DNA from: Triatoma infestans
Taxonomy: Eukaryota > Arthropoda > Insecta > Hemiptera > Reduviidae
Direction of reading: 5' to 3'
Assembly (NCBI GenBank): GCA_011037195.1
Contig: JAAEAF010006181.1
Span: 21,435 to 85,434, forward strand
DNA length: 64,000 nt
Of the stretch, positions 23,954 through 36,200 are shown piece by piece. The notes under the pieces are model-generated. The model was not told the origin of the DNA. It ran no database searches and was given only the letters and a program-made list of their open reading frames with translations. Each line of letters opens with the position of its first letter. The stretch's first letter is position 1. The position numbers were made by a program, and so were the translations under genes.

Positions 23954-24460
23954 AAGAATACTTTAAAATTGTGGATTATTATTTTAATCCTGTCTAGAGA
24001 AATGAAAAGAAGATACACACTGTTTTAGTTTGGAAATGCATTTTATCGTATTCATCACTTTCTTTTTCAAAACTCAAGAAAGAATATTGTTTGATGAAGG
24101 TTTAATGGAATTCCTTAGACTCCAATGAGAAATAAAAATCCGCCATAAAATATACATAAATACAAATAACTAATAACAAATACTGCAATCTCCAGATCTA
24201 AATTAAAGTCTCCTTTTGAACTGTAATGATTATATATATAAGTGCTAGGACCATAATTATGACATTATATTGAAATGTTCGAAGTTCGTTTTGACCGCTA
24301 TATTTACTATTGTAAAATTGATGCCAATGTTCGTTCAGAAGAAAAAAAAAAATTCAAATTTTCGCAACGTTTCGGCGAATTCATCATCTTCAAGTAAAAT
24401 TTGTTCTTGTAATTCTTAATACATTTTTACATTATTATTTTATAATATATCTGTATATGT

Positions 24461-24493
<33 letters not shown>

Positions 24494-25847
24494 TATTTTT
24501 AGGAGTTTCTCAATGCTAAGGTTTTCCTCAACCAGACATTTGTTTTAATTTCAGCCTCCAACTGGATCTATCCCAGATATCCTCTTCTCTCACTCCGAAA
24601 CCGTGTGGCTTTCTCGGACGTCATCTATCCACTTTTCCCTAGATCTGCCACTTCTTCTTCCCTCGGCTTGCCAGTCTAGGATCTCTTACCCATTCTTTCA
24701 TCTTCCAATCTTTATATTATATACGAATGTATATTTATATACTAGTATGTATATATCTAAATACATTATATGTATGTGTTTTGTTGAAACGGGACCAGAT
24801 TAGATTTATTAAGCGCTTGTTACATTTGCAGAGAAGAGTTACTGTCTTTATAACGCTTAAGACAGGCAGGTACCACATCAAATAAAGTTTTTAAAAAAAC
24901 TTTTAAAATGGTGGTCTAAAATCCTTTTAATATTAAAAAAATGTCTTCCTTGGATCTATTTGAGTACAATGTAGACTATGTTGTGGGTTCAACGTGTTTC
25001 TAAAATTTGCTTTAACATGTGGTTTCAAAGTGGATTTCATAATCGAATATTTGCATATATTTAGAAGTTGTTTTGAGCACTGTAACGTCAGATTTTGCTT
25101 TGCGATTGCTTAGTCACTTACACATAAACACGAACGCTTGCACATATGTGTACAAGTTCGAAAATTTTACACGCGATGCTTATTCTTATGGCAATAAGAA
25201 ATAAAAAGAAAGGAGAATTCGGCAGATAATTCTAGTAAAATATTTCTTGGCAAAAATAACAATTTTTTTTTACAAATTATTTAATAAACACTTACTTATT
25301 AAAATATTTAATCCATTATTTTCATTACAAATCAAATTAATCTAGAGTTAAAAATAAAACAAAATAATTTGAGTTATTTGGTTGTTTTCTTTAACTACGC
25401 TGAAGTATATTGGCCGAGATTCGTTGTTTTTTTTCTTCATTCTAATTATTTGTACTAAGTATTTACACAAACGTTCTATCGTATAAATTAGGAAATTATA
25501 TTAATTAGCAAGGTATGATGCTGATTCATTAAGACCTGATTGAACAGATAATTATTATGCGTTTAACTTATGCTAAGTTAACTCTCCTATGACATGAGAA
25601 TTAGAAGAGAAGAACAAAATTTATCAACCCTTTGCTGATTAAACTTACTGATAAATTCTGTTTTGCTAAACATCAATAATACATTTTTTCGAAGTATATT
25701 TTATGACTGTAAAACCTTGTTACAATATCATCATCATATCATAATGATTGTACGGCAATTACAATGCTTATTATACTAGGTATTTTTTATTATCAAAAAT
25801 GCTACTTTTATCTTAAAAAATATGGAGATGAAAGTAATGAAAAGAGA
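23954..25847. other. Intergenic gap between convergent genes
   Basis: The cadherin (plus) and transglutaminase (minus) face each other tail-to-tail, and about 1.9 kb separates their candidate poly(A) signals. It contains a decayed ribozyme-like repeat (24290-24410) and a short AC/AT microsatellite at about 24468-24495. I see no exon here. Confidence 0.6.
24290..24410 (-). repeat. Decayed relative of the palindromic ribozyme elements
   Basis: TTCGTTTTGACCGC and, 60 bases on, AACGTTTCGGCG...TCATCTTCAAG match the left half of the element at 29775-30080 (TTCGTTACGACCGC ... GACGTTTCGGCA). On the minus strand the core reads TTGAAGA instead of CTGAAGA, so the ribozyme would be dead. Only one arm is present. 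Confidence 0.45.
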
Positions 25848-25853
25848 TTTATT
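25848..25853 (-). terminator. Candidate polyadenylation signal of the transglutaminase gene
   Basis: TTTATT on the plus strand, AATAAA on the minus, about 125 bases beyond the stop codon at 25977-25979. Confidence 0.45.
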
Positions 25854-25976
25854 GAAAAGACATGAAAACTTTTGTTTACGCTTTAGACAAATAATTTTGA
25901 GTGAAAATTATCTATCTTTCAACAATCTTAGTTAGTATAAAAAATATTAAATGAATCTTTCGATGAACTTAATAGT

Positions 25977-28900
25977 CTAGTTTATTGTATTTCTATCACT
26001 CTGTTGACGTTGCTTGCCTTCATCTACTGCAACTGTTACATAACCATCAACATTATTTAATAAGTTGGAATTGAATTTTGCTACTATAGTTTGCTTTCCA
26101 TAAAATGTTGGAGTCATTTTGAAACTTACTTTCGCCATGCCTTGGGCAGGTACGCTGTAAAAATTTAATCTATATTATTCATATTTGAATTGATTTTTTA
26201 GCAATAAATATAAACATTTCTTTATATATAATTAAATCGTAGTCATTATAAAAACTGAATTTACTGTCTGATATACATTTTATATTGAATGACTTTTTTT
26301 GCTAGTTTCCTTGTAACTGTAGTATAAGCATTGAGCAATAAACAAATTGTACTTTTTATTGAATGATTCTTTCAATATCTTTAATACTATCTACTTACTC
26401 TTCAATTTTGTATTTCAGGCCTTTTTCTAATCCAGGTCCTTCTATCAAGAATACACAATTTTCAAGTTTCTTTGGTAACGGATTTTTGAAGAAAGCTGAA
26501 CCATATAGAACTTGATTTGCGACTGGAGTCCCTTCCAGCTGCAATAAACAGAAGCGAATGGAATTTAACGACTTCAAATAACTGCATTGACAATAATTCT
26601 AATACCCAAGTTTTTTTAAATTTGCAATGTGTACTAAGCCAGCGTTCCGCAATTTTTTTTTAGCCAGCGACCCTAAAGCATAAATAAAATTTTGAGCCGT
26701 GAGGAAAAAAGGGATATTATTAGAATCCCAGAACTTGCAACAAAATATATGCATACCATTTCTCAAATCCTATAAATTCCTATAAACTATAGTACTAAAT
26801 TTTTACATGAGTAATTTTATAATGAATTATTTTACACAAATAGATATTTCTTAATGACATTTTTGCTCCTGATTTGCGTTCATCAATTTATCTAATCTTG
26901 TTTCATCGACTTGTTAATGCAATCTTCACTGCGGCGTGAATGCTGTCAAACCGATTTCTATGATTAAATTCTAATCCCTCTTAATCGCAACTAGAGCTGA
27001 AAAGCCATTTCCTGCTAAGTTTGTTATTGCGCATGGCATCAGGTGTAGTAATGCCTTTTCACTTACTACTAGGTATGCATTTCGTATTTGTATCCAAAAT
27101 TTTACAAGGTTTTTTGAGTAGTAAACTGCGCTTCAAGCAGTTTATCACATGATAGTTATGTTAATTTTACACAAGATATTACTTTCATGTTCTAAAAACG
27201 GATTTTGTATCCATATATTTATTAGACAACCGGATATCTTAAATAACTAAGAAATCTTTCTGTTAATTTTAGTAAATGATTTTGCTGTATCATCTGCAAA
27301 TTGATCGTTTTCTTGCTACAGCATTTTGTCTTCTTTACTACAACTTTAGGCGACCCATTTTTAAACTTTCGCGACTTAATGGTTGCAATCCGCTGCCCTA
27401 AAGGTTTGCTGGGCTTGCATTACGTATTATTAAATGTGGTGGGGATAATAGTTAGGTACGTTGTTTACATTATATAGCAATATCCTGTCTCTCAAACCCT
27501 TGGCAACATGTAACGGCAGTTTTAATAATCTAAAATCAATACTTCCGGAAAAAAAAGGTGTCAAGTAAAAGTGATATATTGTGTAAGGGCGTAGGAACCC
27601 TAACACTCTAAGCGGAGAGTGGAAAAAAGGGTAGCGGAGTGATGAAAGCTTGAAGAAGAAGATTTACCCACAGAAACAAGAGGTACAAAATAAGAAGTAC
27701 AATCCTGGCCGCGATGCGATGATAGTGTGGTTGTGATAGCTTGAGGGAGGCTCCAAAAGTTGATGCAACTGAAAGGGAAAAGAGCAAAAGTGTGTGTGGC
27801 GTGTATCGTGAGCGAACAAGTAATGCGAATAAGAGAGAGAATTGGATAGAGGATAAGAGCGTAGAAAGCGTAGGAGTATGCCGAGAGAAAAGTATGGGAG
27901 TGGGTAACAAGGGCAAGAGAATGACAAGAGAAAGTGGAAGAGATAGTAGATACGGGTACTAGGCGAATTAAATATGCCAAAAATAATAAGAGATGGTTCA
28001 CAATAATATTTCACTCACAAAGCGTGAAGTGAGAACGTAAGCTATGGCGTGGAGAGTATTGAGTTTATAGCAGCGTACGAGGCACAACAATAACTTTCAG
28101 AAATAAAGAACAGTGGGAGGAACACTGATAGCGGCGACAATTTGAGTTCACTGTACAGCAACCTAAAAGGCAAGTTGTATTCACAAAAGCACTGTTTTAT
28201 GTAGGGAATAAAGACGAAACCATAAAGGAAGACGCTTACTTAGTTAGTAGGAGAAAGAGAGAAGGAAATACGTAGGAAGAGAAAGAATCGCGGGAATTGG
28301 GTGGGTGAAGGAATACAAAGAAATAAAGTGAAGGAATTTTAAACACCAACTATGTCAGCAGAGTTATTGAAATAAAATAGAAAGAAGAACGAAGAGTTAT
28401 TCTTCAAAGGGGCCGCGACCGAACAGGTTGTATATGTAAGCAATTAGCTTTTCAACTTTAAAGAAAATTGTAGCCTTTTTTGACAAAATTCTTATTCCAA
28501 AACATATTCTGCAAAGGCCCAGTAATCCCCTTCAAATAGTAATCCGGTCATGCTTTTATTATATCCTAAAATTTTACAGTGGTATAATCATACATTTTGC
28601 TGAATTAGTACTTAAAGTAAAACTTAGGTTACAAGACTCCCAGAACACCGCCGTAAATCAATTTTCCTCGTTTGCAATAAAAGTAATAGGTTTTAATCAA
28701 TAGTATAGTTCCACATTCGGTGGTCGATTTTGCACTGAAAGCTTCATCACAGATGCGGGTAATATCTAAATGGAAGATCAAGTTTGAGCTTCTTGCAATT
28801 TTTCGTTTTTGAGATATTCTGTATCACACTAGACCCACACACATACCATTCGCCAAGAAAAATGTTTCCTCTGAGGAAATCTCAATATCAAAACGGTCAC

Positions 28901-30252
28901 GATCGCGTTCCTTCCTCTTACTGCAAGTAGAAAAGAAAGTAATTTTTTTTTTTATATATATAAATGAATCTAAGATGTTTATAGAAATGTTGAAATACCT
29001 CAATTGTTATTGATGGTAAAACCATCCTGAAGTCATCTTGTGCAAAATATTCAAAATCAGTACCCTCGACTTTACATAGGGCACATATGTGATAGATAAT
29101 ATCATCGCTGATATAAGATGAATAATCTTCATAATTTATTACCATTACCAATTTTTCTTCTAAAATAACAAACGCAATGTAAGTTTTATAACCTTTTATC
29201 TACTTTTAGCAAAAAATATTTTATACATTTCTAAAAAATACTTTGAATGTTGTGTATATTGCTTACATTTTTGTGGAGAATCGATAAAATGATGAACTTG
29301 ATTAAAACTCACCACTCTCCGCAGCAATTGCCATACTTTTCGCTTCTCTCTTAATAATGTTTACTATTTCTCCATGGTACTTTTGTGTTGCACTTCTAAA
29401 TTTAACAGTTACTTTGTGACTTATTTTGCTAACATTTTTTGCATTTAAATAAACGCTGAAAAAATAATCAATTGTTTTAATTTAATAAATTGTTTAAATT
29501 CTGACTTGGCGGCCATTTTTGTGTAAAAACAAAAAAAGATTAAATCTAAAATTAAAAGCTTTAAGAAATTAAGGGGTGATATTATGTTTTACCTGTAAGA
29601 ATTCCCTATTGTTATATCTTCCAGTAATTGCAATTCGAATCTAACATCATTGAATTCTTCATTCAAGTAATAACGGCTCTTCATATTGTCACTACATTGT
29701 AATGCTTTCAGCATTGCTAATCGTTCCTCTTTACTTTCTAAAATAAATTTAAATTGGTAAAGATTCAATATAAGTTTTGGTGTTCGTTACGACCGCTGTA
29801 TTCAATGTTGTAAATTGGATGTTGAGGTTCGGTCATACAAAAGAACTCTTTTTAAATTTCTACCGACGTTTCGGCAAATTTATTGCCTTATTCAGGGTAA
29901 AAATTTTCAGTTAGAATTACTTATAAACTCTATTTTAACCTGTGATATACCATCACCATTACTAATTCTAACTGAAAATTGTTACCCTGAAGAAGGCAAT
30001 AAATTTGCCCAAACGTCGGTAGAAATTTAGAAAGAGTTATTTTGTATGACCTAACCTCAACATCCAATGTACAACATCCAATATAAATATTTAGTAATTA
30101 TTTAGTTTTTTTTTTCTATTTGCCAAATTTGTAGTATCAAAAGCTACATCATTTTATAGAGAACAGGCTTACTTTCCTCATATTTGTATTGATTTGTAAG
30201 ATCTTCTCTTTCATATGATCCTACAGCTTTCGTACTGATGAACTGTCCGACC
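25977..30252 (-). CDS. Transglutaminase C-terminal exons (two beta-barrel domains) and stop
   Basis: Exons 30252-30173, 29737-29593, 29455-29313, 29159-28999, 26538-26399 and 26154-25977 (residues about 430-711). GVGQFISTKAVG and SYEREDLTNQYKYEE close the core: the GxxISTKxVG motif and acidic calcium-binding residues typical of the family. The barrels follow, with NPLPKKLENCVFLIEGPGL and VDGYVTVAV near the end. The protein stops at RQQSDRNTIN. No membrane or GPI signal is seen at the C terminus. Confidence 0.87.
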
Positions 30253-33200
30253 CTGAAAAGTAAGTTTAAAAAGAAAACCGGTGTGAAAACTCACATAACT
30301 GTCTTTGACTCTACTTAATATTGTGAATTAAAAATATTATTTCAAGAAAAATCTAACATTCGCTGGCGAAAAGGGTAACAGACTACAGTTACAGAAAGAG
30401 TTCAAAGGACCTGGTTAGCTTTGTCTTTTAAAGTTCACAGAACTTTGATAGCTTTGTCTTTTCACCCCTTCTCACAGGGGAAGATTTGTACCTACAAGAG
30501 AAGGCATTCTTTCAAGACAGCCTGAAACAGACATTCTACCAGTAAACATCAGTGCCAGTTATAAGTTAAAACATAAGAGTTTATTCAAATTAGTTTCAGT
30601 ATATTAATAAGCATATTATTGTGTTATTGAAAAGTACTTAAATTCACTTAGAGAATATATCTATTTTAAAAACAGTGTGATCTCTTGATTATTTCTCTCT
30701 CTACCTCAAACATAGACACAAGCCCTTTACAAAACTGCTCGCGCCACAAGCCACTACTACCACTACTAAACATCACACCAATAACATTTCATTGGAGCTG
30801 GTTCGCCATTATACGGGACAGTTTGTGCGATTGTCTGTAAACGTTAACTTATTATGTGAAATAATGTGAACTTTTTTTGTTGTAACTGTAAATTTTAAAT
30901 GTTTTTTTATAGTTTTTATTAATGGACATTGAAAATGTACTGAAAAGGACAATATTGTAAATATTTTACTTTTTCGAACGTTAAATTTTCTAGGTTAGGT
31001 AAGTTTTGTTTTAATTTATAAGTATTAACTTTAACAGGACACCTAGTTTCAAAAGTAACCACATGGCTCACAAGGAGCAACAGTCTGCTTCAACAGGCAT
31101 TGTAACATATGATTCAAGCAGGAACAATAAATTAAATGAAAATAATGTGTTTAATAATAATAATAATAATAGTAATGCACTAAATAATTACACCACAAAT
31201 AAAAGTGCAAAACGGCCAAGTAGTGCGGGTAATTCAGAATTAAAAAAAAAAATAAAGTTAAATCTCCAAAGAAGTGCAAAAATCTACTAGTCAAAAAAGT
31301 AGTAATCTGATGCGCAGTCTCTACAATCCTTAAGTGGACCCGCTAGAGATATTCAAGATATCCCCCCTTTGATATCAAGAGCATCTCCCTCGATGTTTCC
31401 GACACACCTCGCCAAATTTTTGTACCCCAAATCCTTTTGCGCGCTTAAGCCTTAACGATGAGCAAGAAACGCCTCATGAGAATCCATCACCTAGCAAGTC
31501 ACCAAAACCTCCTCCAATTTTCATTTCAAATGTAAATAACTACCTACAGTTTTGCAGAGCATTAACGCAACTACTTGAAGCGTCGACCTTTGACTGCAAA
31601 TCACGAGTAGATAACGTAATGCTGTCTACTACAACTGTGGATGGCTACAGAAAAGCAATAAAGTATCTACAGGAAAATCAAGCTCAGTACCACACTTATC
31701 AGATGAAACAAGATAAGGCTTTCAGGGTGGTTCTGAGAAATCTACACCACACCATACCCGCGGAGGCCATACAAGAAGATCTAGAAAAAAATGGCCACAA
31801 GGTCAGAAAGATGACAAATGTAAAACATCCAGCTCCAAAGGTGCCACTACCTCTATTCTTCGTCGACCTTGAACCTCAAGAGAACAACAAAGATATTTTT
31901 AATATTAAAGCGGTAGTGTATACAAGGGTCAAGGTAGAGGAACCATACAAAACAGCAGAGCTTATCCAGTGTAAGCGATGCTAGCAGTATGGCCACAGCA
32001 AAACGTACTGTAACCATAGGCCAAGATGTGTAAAGTGTGGTGGATATCATTATCCACTGAATGCACAAAGCCTAGAGACATCCCTGCAACTTGTGCACTT
32101 TGCCAGGAAGGACATCCCGCTACTTATAAGGGCTGTGAAATTCATAAGGAGTTACAGCGCCTTCGGAGGAAAACAGGCACACAAAATGGCCGCAGTTCTC
32201 AACCACGTCCAAGGAATGAAGAAATACCTCTGCCCAAACTGACAGACTTTTCTTCACTACTACAGAAGGAGAATCCACACCAGCAGCCACCATCTCAGCC
32301 ATCTACCAGTTACTGGCATCGTTCCGCTGGGGTCTCGGGGTCACCAACCCACTCCACACCTATCTCTACTGACATGACTACAATGTTGACTTACTTCATC
32401 TCTGTATTCAAATCACTCATCAATCCACTCATCAGTCTTCTTATAACAAGTAACAGATCTCATTCCTAGACTTACAAAATGAACTCACGCTCTTCACTTA
32501 ACAATCTTCCTCATTCACTTGCAGTCCTTCTCTGGATCGCAAACGGGCTGAATACCCACAAAGACGAACTAGATATTTTCTTGCATGACAAACGAATTGT
32601 TGCGCTAATAACAGAAACACACTTCACTGGACGATCGTACTGTAACATAACCGACTATACCACTTATAGAGGAGACCACCCGGACGACACAGCCCATGGT
32701 GGTGCTGCCATTCTCATCCGCTCCTCATTAATTCATCATCATTACTTAATAGAACAGATCGATTCTCTTCAGTCCGTAGCAGTTACCCTGTCTTGCCATG
32801 CATTCTCACTGAACGTGGCTGCAGTGTACTGCCCTCCTAATAAAGCCATCTCTTCTCAAGAATTCAGTGCATTCTTTCACAAACTGGGGCCCAGATTTGT
32901 GGCAGGAGGGGACTACAACGCCAAGCATCCGCAGTGGGGTTGTCGCACAGCTAACTCTAGAGGACGAAGACTATTCAATGTTCTTACTGACTCTAATTAC
33001 CAAGTGCTATCTCCTGACCAACCAACTGACTGGCCGACAGCCCTCTCTAAATTGCCTGACATTCTAGATTTTTTCGTTACTTCCCGGACTTTTACGAATT
33101 ATACGGATGTCTATACACTTACAGATCTCTCTTCAGACCACAGTCCTGTACTTTTAGTTCTTACTGCGACACCTAAGTTACTTCCCGCCCGCCCGACTCT

Positions 33201-36200
33201 AATTACTGGACCAATTGACTGGGACCTTTTCCAGGCTGTACCAGAAAGTAAACTCAACTTGTCCCTTTCCTTAAAAACAGCCGACGAAGTAGACGAAGCA
33301 GTACATACTCTGACTAAATCAATTCAGACTTCTATCTGGGAATCAACTACTCACTTAAACCGAAAGACGTACACTAGACAGTACAACCTACCTCTTCAAA
33401 TACGACTACTGATCAGGGAAAAAAGGAGAGTTCGAGCGACCTGGCAACGGACACGTTACCCTAGTGACAAAACAACTTATACCAGACTTACAAGACAATT
33501 GAAACGGAGTTTACAAACACTGAGAACTCAGAAATATGATGACTATATTTCAAAACTGACCACAGATCGAAAATCTCTATGGACAGCTACGCCCCGACTG
33601 CTAGCACATAAATACATGTCTTCACCTCTTAGACGAGATGACGGCACATGGGCGAGATCAGATGAGGACGCAGCCACTCTTTTTAATCAACACTTGACAA
33701 ACGTCTTTACACCTCACCCAGATATGACAGATGATTTTACACACGTCGAAGTACAAACCTAACTAGATGTATCTCATCCTCTCTCACTACCGCCTAAAGC
33801 ATTTACTCCCTCAGACAATAAGTACGTCATCAGATCTCTACCTTCTAGAAAATCTCCCGGCTATGACCTCATAACCTCTGAAATTCTTCATCATCTTCCT
33901 AGAAAAGCTCTTATCTACCTAACCTGTATATATAACTCTGTCCTTCGTACTACATACTTTCCAATATTGTGGAAGTATTCCATGGTGCGAATGATCCTGA
34001 AACCTGGGAAACCCCCACATCTTCCTTCCTCCTATAGACCTATCAGCTTACTTCCGACATTAGGGAAAGTTCTTGAGAAACTACTTCTAAAGCGCATCAG
34101 CCCCATATTTGATGAGCTTGGAGTTGTGCCTAACCACCGGTTTGGCTTCACAAGGAAACGTAGCACAATTCAACAGTGCCACAGGGTAGTAGATAAGATC
34201 GCTTCAGCTCTGGAGAGAAAGCAGTATTGCACGGGGGCATTTTTAGGTGTTACCCAGGCTTTTGATCGCGTGGGGCGATCCTGGTTTATTGTACAAACTA
34301 AAAAAAATGTCTTCCCTCTAACTATTTCCTCAACCTGCGTTCCTATCTATCAGAAAGGTTCTTTCAGGTCAGTCGTGGCATAGCAGTCTCTTCCTTTATC
34401 ATCAGTGGGGGTAGGGGTGCCGTAGGGGAGTATACTTGGTCCCGTCCTTTACACAGTGTATACCTCAGACATACCCACAAATCCATCCACACTACTTTGT
34501 ACATATGCAGACGATACAGCCATACTCTCAACAAGTGCGTCATCACATCAGCTTCACACAATTTACAGACACATTTAAATACGACAGAATCATAGGCCAA
34601 AAAGTGGCGAATCAAAATGAACCCACAAAAATGCCAACATGCCACATTTACTCTCCGGCGGGGTTCCTGTCCTCCACTCTTCTTCAATCACAACTTTATT
34701 GACTCTTCATTGACAAAAGACTCACGTGGAACCCGCACACTAGACTTAAAAGACAAGCACTGACTAAAAGGGCCAAACTTCTTTACAGACTTATCGGAAG
34801 ACGATCCAAATTACCTACAGAATTCAAAAGACTGATATATATTTTTATAATCAAACCAATTTGGACTTACGGACTTGAATTGTGGGGTTCAGCTAAACCT
34901 ACAAACTTATGTAAAATTCAGACATTCCAATCTAAGCTACTTCGACAGATAGTTGATGCTCCTTTCTACGTCTCAAACCTTACGCTCCATAATGACCTCA
35001 ACATCCCTTTCGTACAACAACTTTGCCAAGACAAAATATCATAAACTGCATACTACTCTCGCCTTTTGCTCTAATCCCATTGTACAATCTCTAGTCTCCA
35101 CTACCATCCCTAACAATCCACCTCGCCGTTTGAATCACCAATAGCCTCGAGTTTTCCTTCGAGACTGATCAGTGCTACTGGTATCCCGTAGAGAGTGCTA
35201 CCGCTGGGTAGCTTCTCTCCTCCTGCCTTCTCACAGCCTACACTTTCATTATTCAACATCCTATTTACTCATTGTATATATGTAATACAGATTGTAAATT
35301 AATTTCTAAATAAACAAAACAAAAAAAAACATTTCATTGGTGCCAGCTGTTTGGGATATTTTCAACCAGAATCAACAAAATTAACAAGTACGTACAATTT
35401 TCAATTTACTAATTAAACAAATTATCCATCAGATAATTTTATTGCTTTTTCAATTATTTTCTCAGCGGAAATATCTTAAACATTTCCCATAATTGAATTT
35501 TCTATTGAATTTCATTTTCAAATTTTTGTTTTTGTACCACTGTACCCCAATACCTTGTGAATTTAGAATTTATAAGTGCTCCTAATAGATCGCAAATTTT
35601 AAAAATATTAAGGGACCATAAACTTTCTCAGAAGGGCAACTTAAATCAGTTACGCCGACGCCTTGAAAAATATAATCTTTCCCAAGGTAATTCTCCGGTT
35701 TCCAAAATGTACAAGATTAATGGACAAGATATGAGCATCGACGCTGCTGTCGAATATTTACTTGCTCAGCAGCAATTAGCCAATCCCCCAGCCACCCCTA
35801 ACAATCAACCTGCTAGCCTCTTGAGAAATTTACAATTAATAGTTTGCCCACATTCGATGGCGAAACCCCCTCTTTCGTAAGGAGAAAACCCCTCTAGTAC
35901 TCTTAAAACAGATGACTAGCAAAGTCTCTTGAAACATTTGCGGATAGAATTAGAAATATCCAGTCCGCCATTAGTTTAAAACCTCAAGCTAACCCACTCG
36001 AGGCCTTACAAACAATTTAGACAAACTGGCCACTGATGCGTTCCTGAAATCACTTCCTCAACCGTTTCTTAATGAAGTACAAACAAACCTACCCCAAAAA
36101 TTAGATGAAGCACTTTTCCATACCAATGCCCTAAAAGCAGTACAGGCATCGGAAACAAACCCTACAGTTTTCGCAGTCACCTCGAAAACTTCAAAATCTC

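Larger units (their letters stand above)
29775..30080. mobile_element. Palindromic ribozyme-type element with mutated cores
   Basis: Nearly the whole element is a self-complementary hairpin: ATGTTGAGGTTCGGTCATAC at the left and its complement GTATGACC...CTCAACAT at the right, with the arms meeting around 29920-29970. Each arm has a hammerhead-like motif. It lies in transglutaminase intron 29738-30172. Confidence 0.65.
30796..35327 (+). mobile_element. Jockey-like non-LTR retrotransposon, near full length, disabled
   Basis: About 4.5 kb: a 5' untranslated region, ORF1 (31063-32469, broken), ORF2 (32479 to about 35144, broken) and an A-rich 3' end (AATAAACAAAACAAAAAAAA), bounded by 13-bp duplications. 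The ORF order, the CCHC ORF1 and the YADDTAIL reverse-transcriptase motif identify the Jockey clade. Stops and frameshifts in both ORFs make it non-functional. Confidence 0.85.

Noticed and set aside
27600..28014. Overlapping long open frames on both strands
   Set aside because: All are low-complexity and reflect purine skew; there are no domain motifs and no splice compatibility with the transglutaminase.
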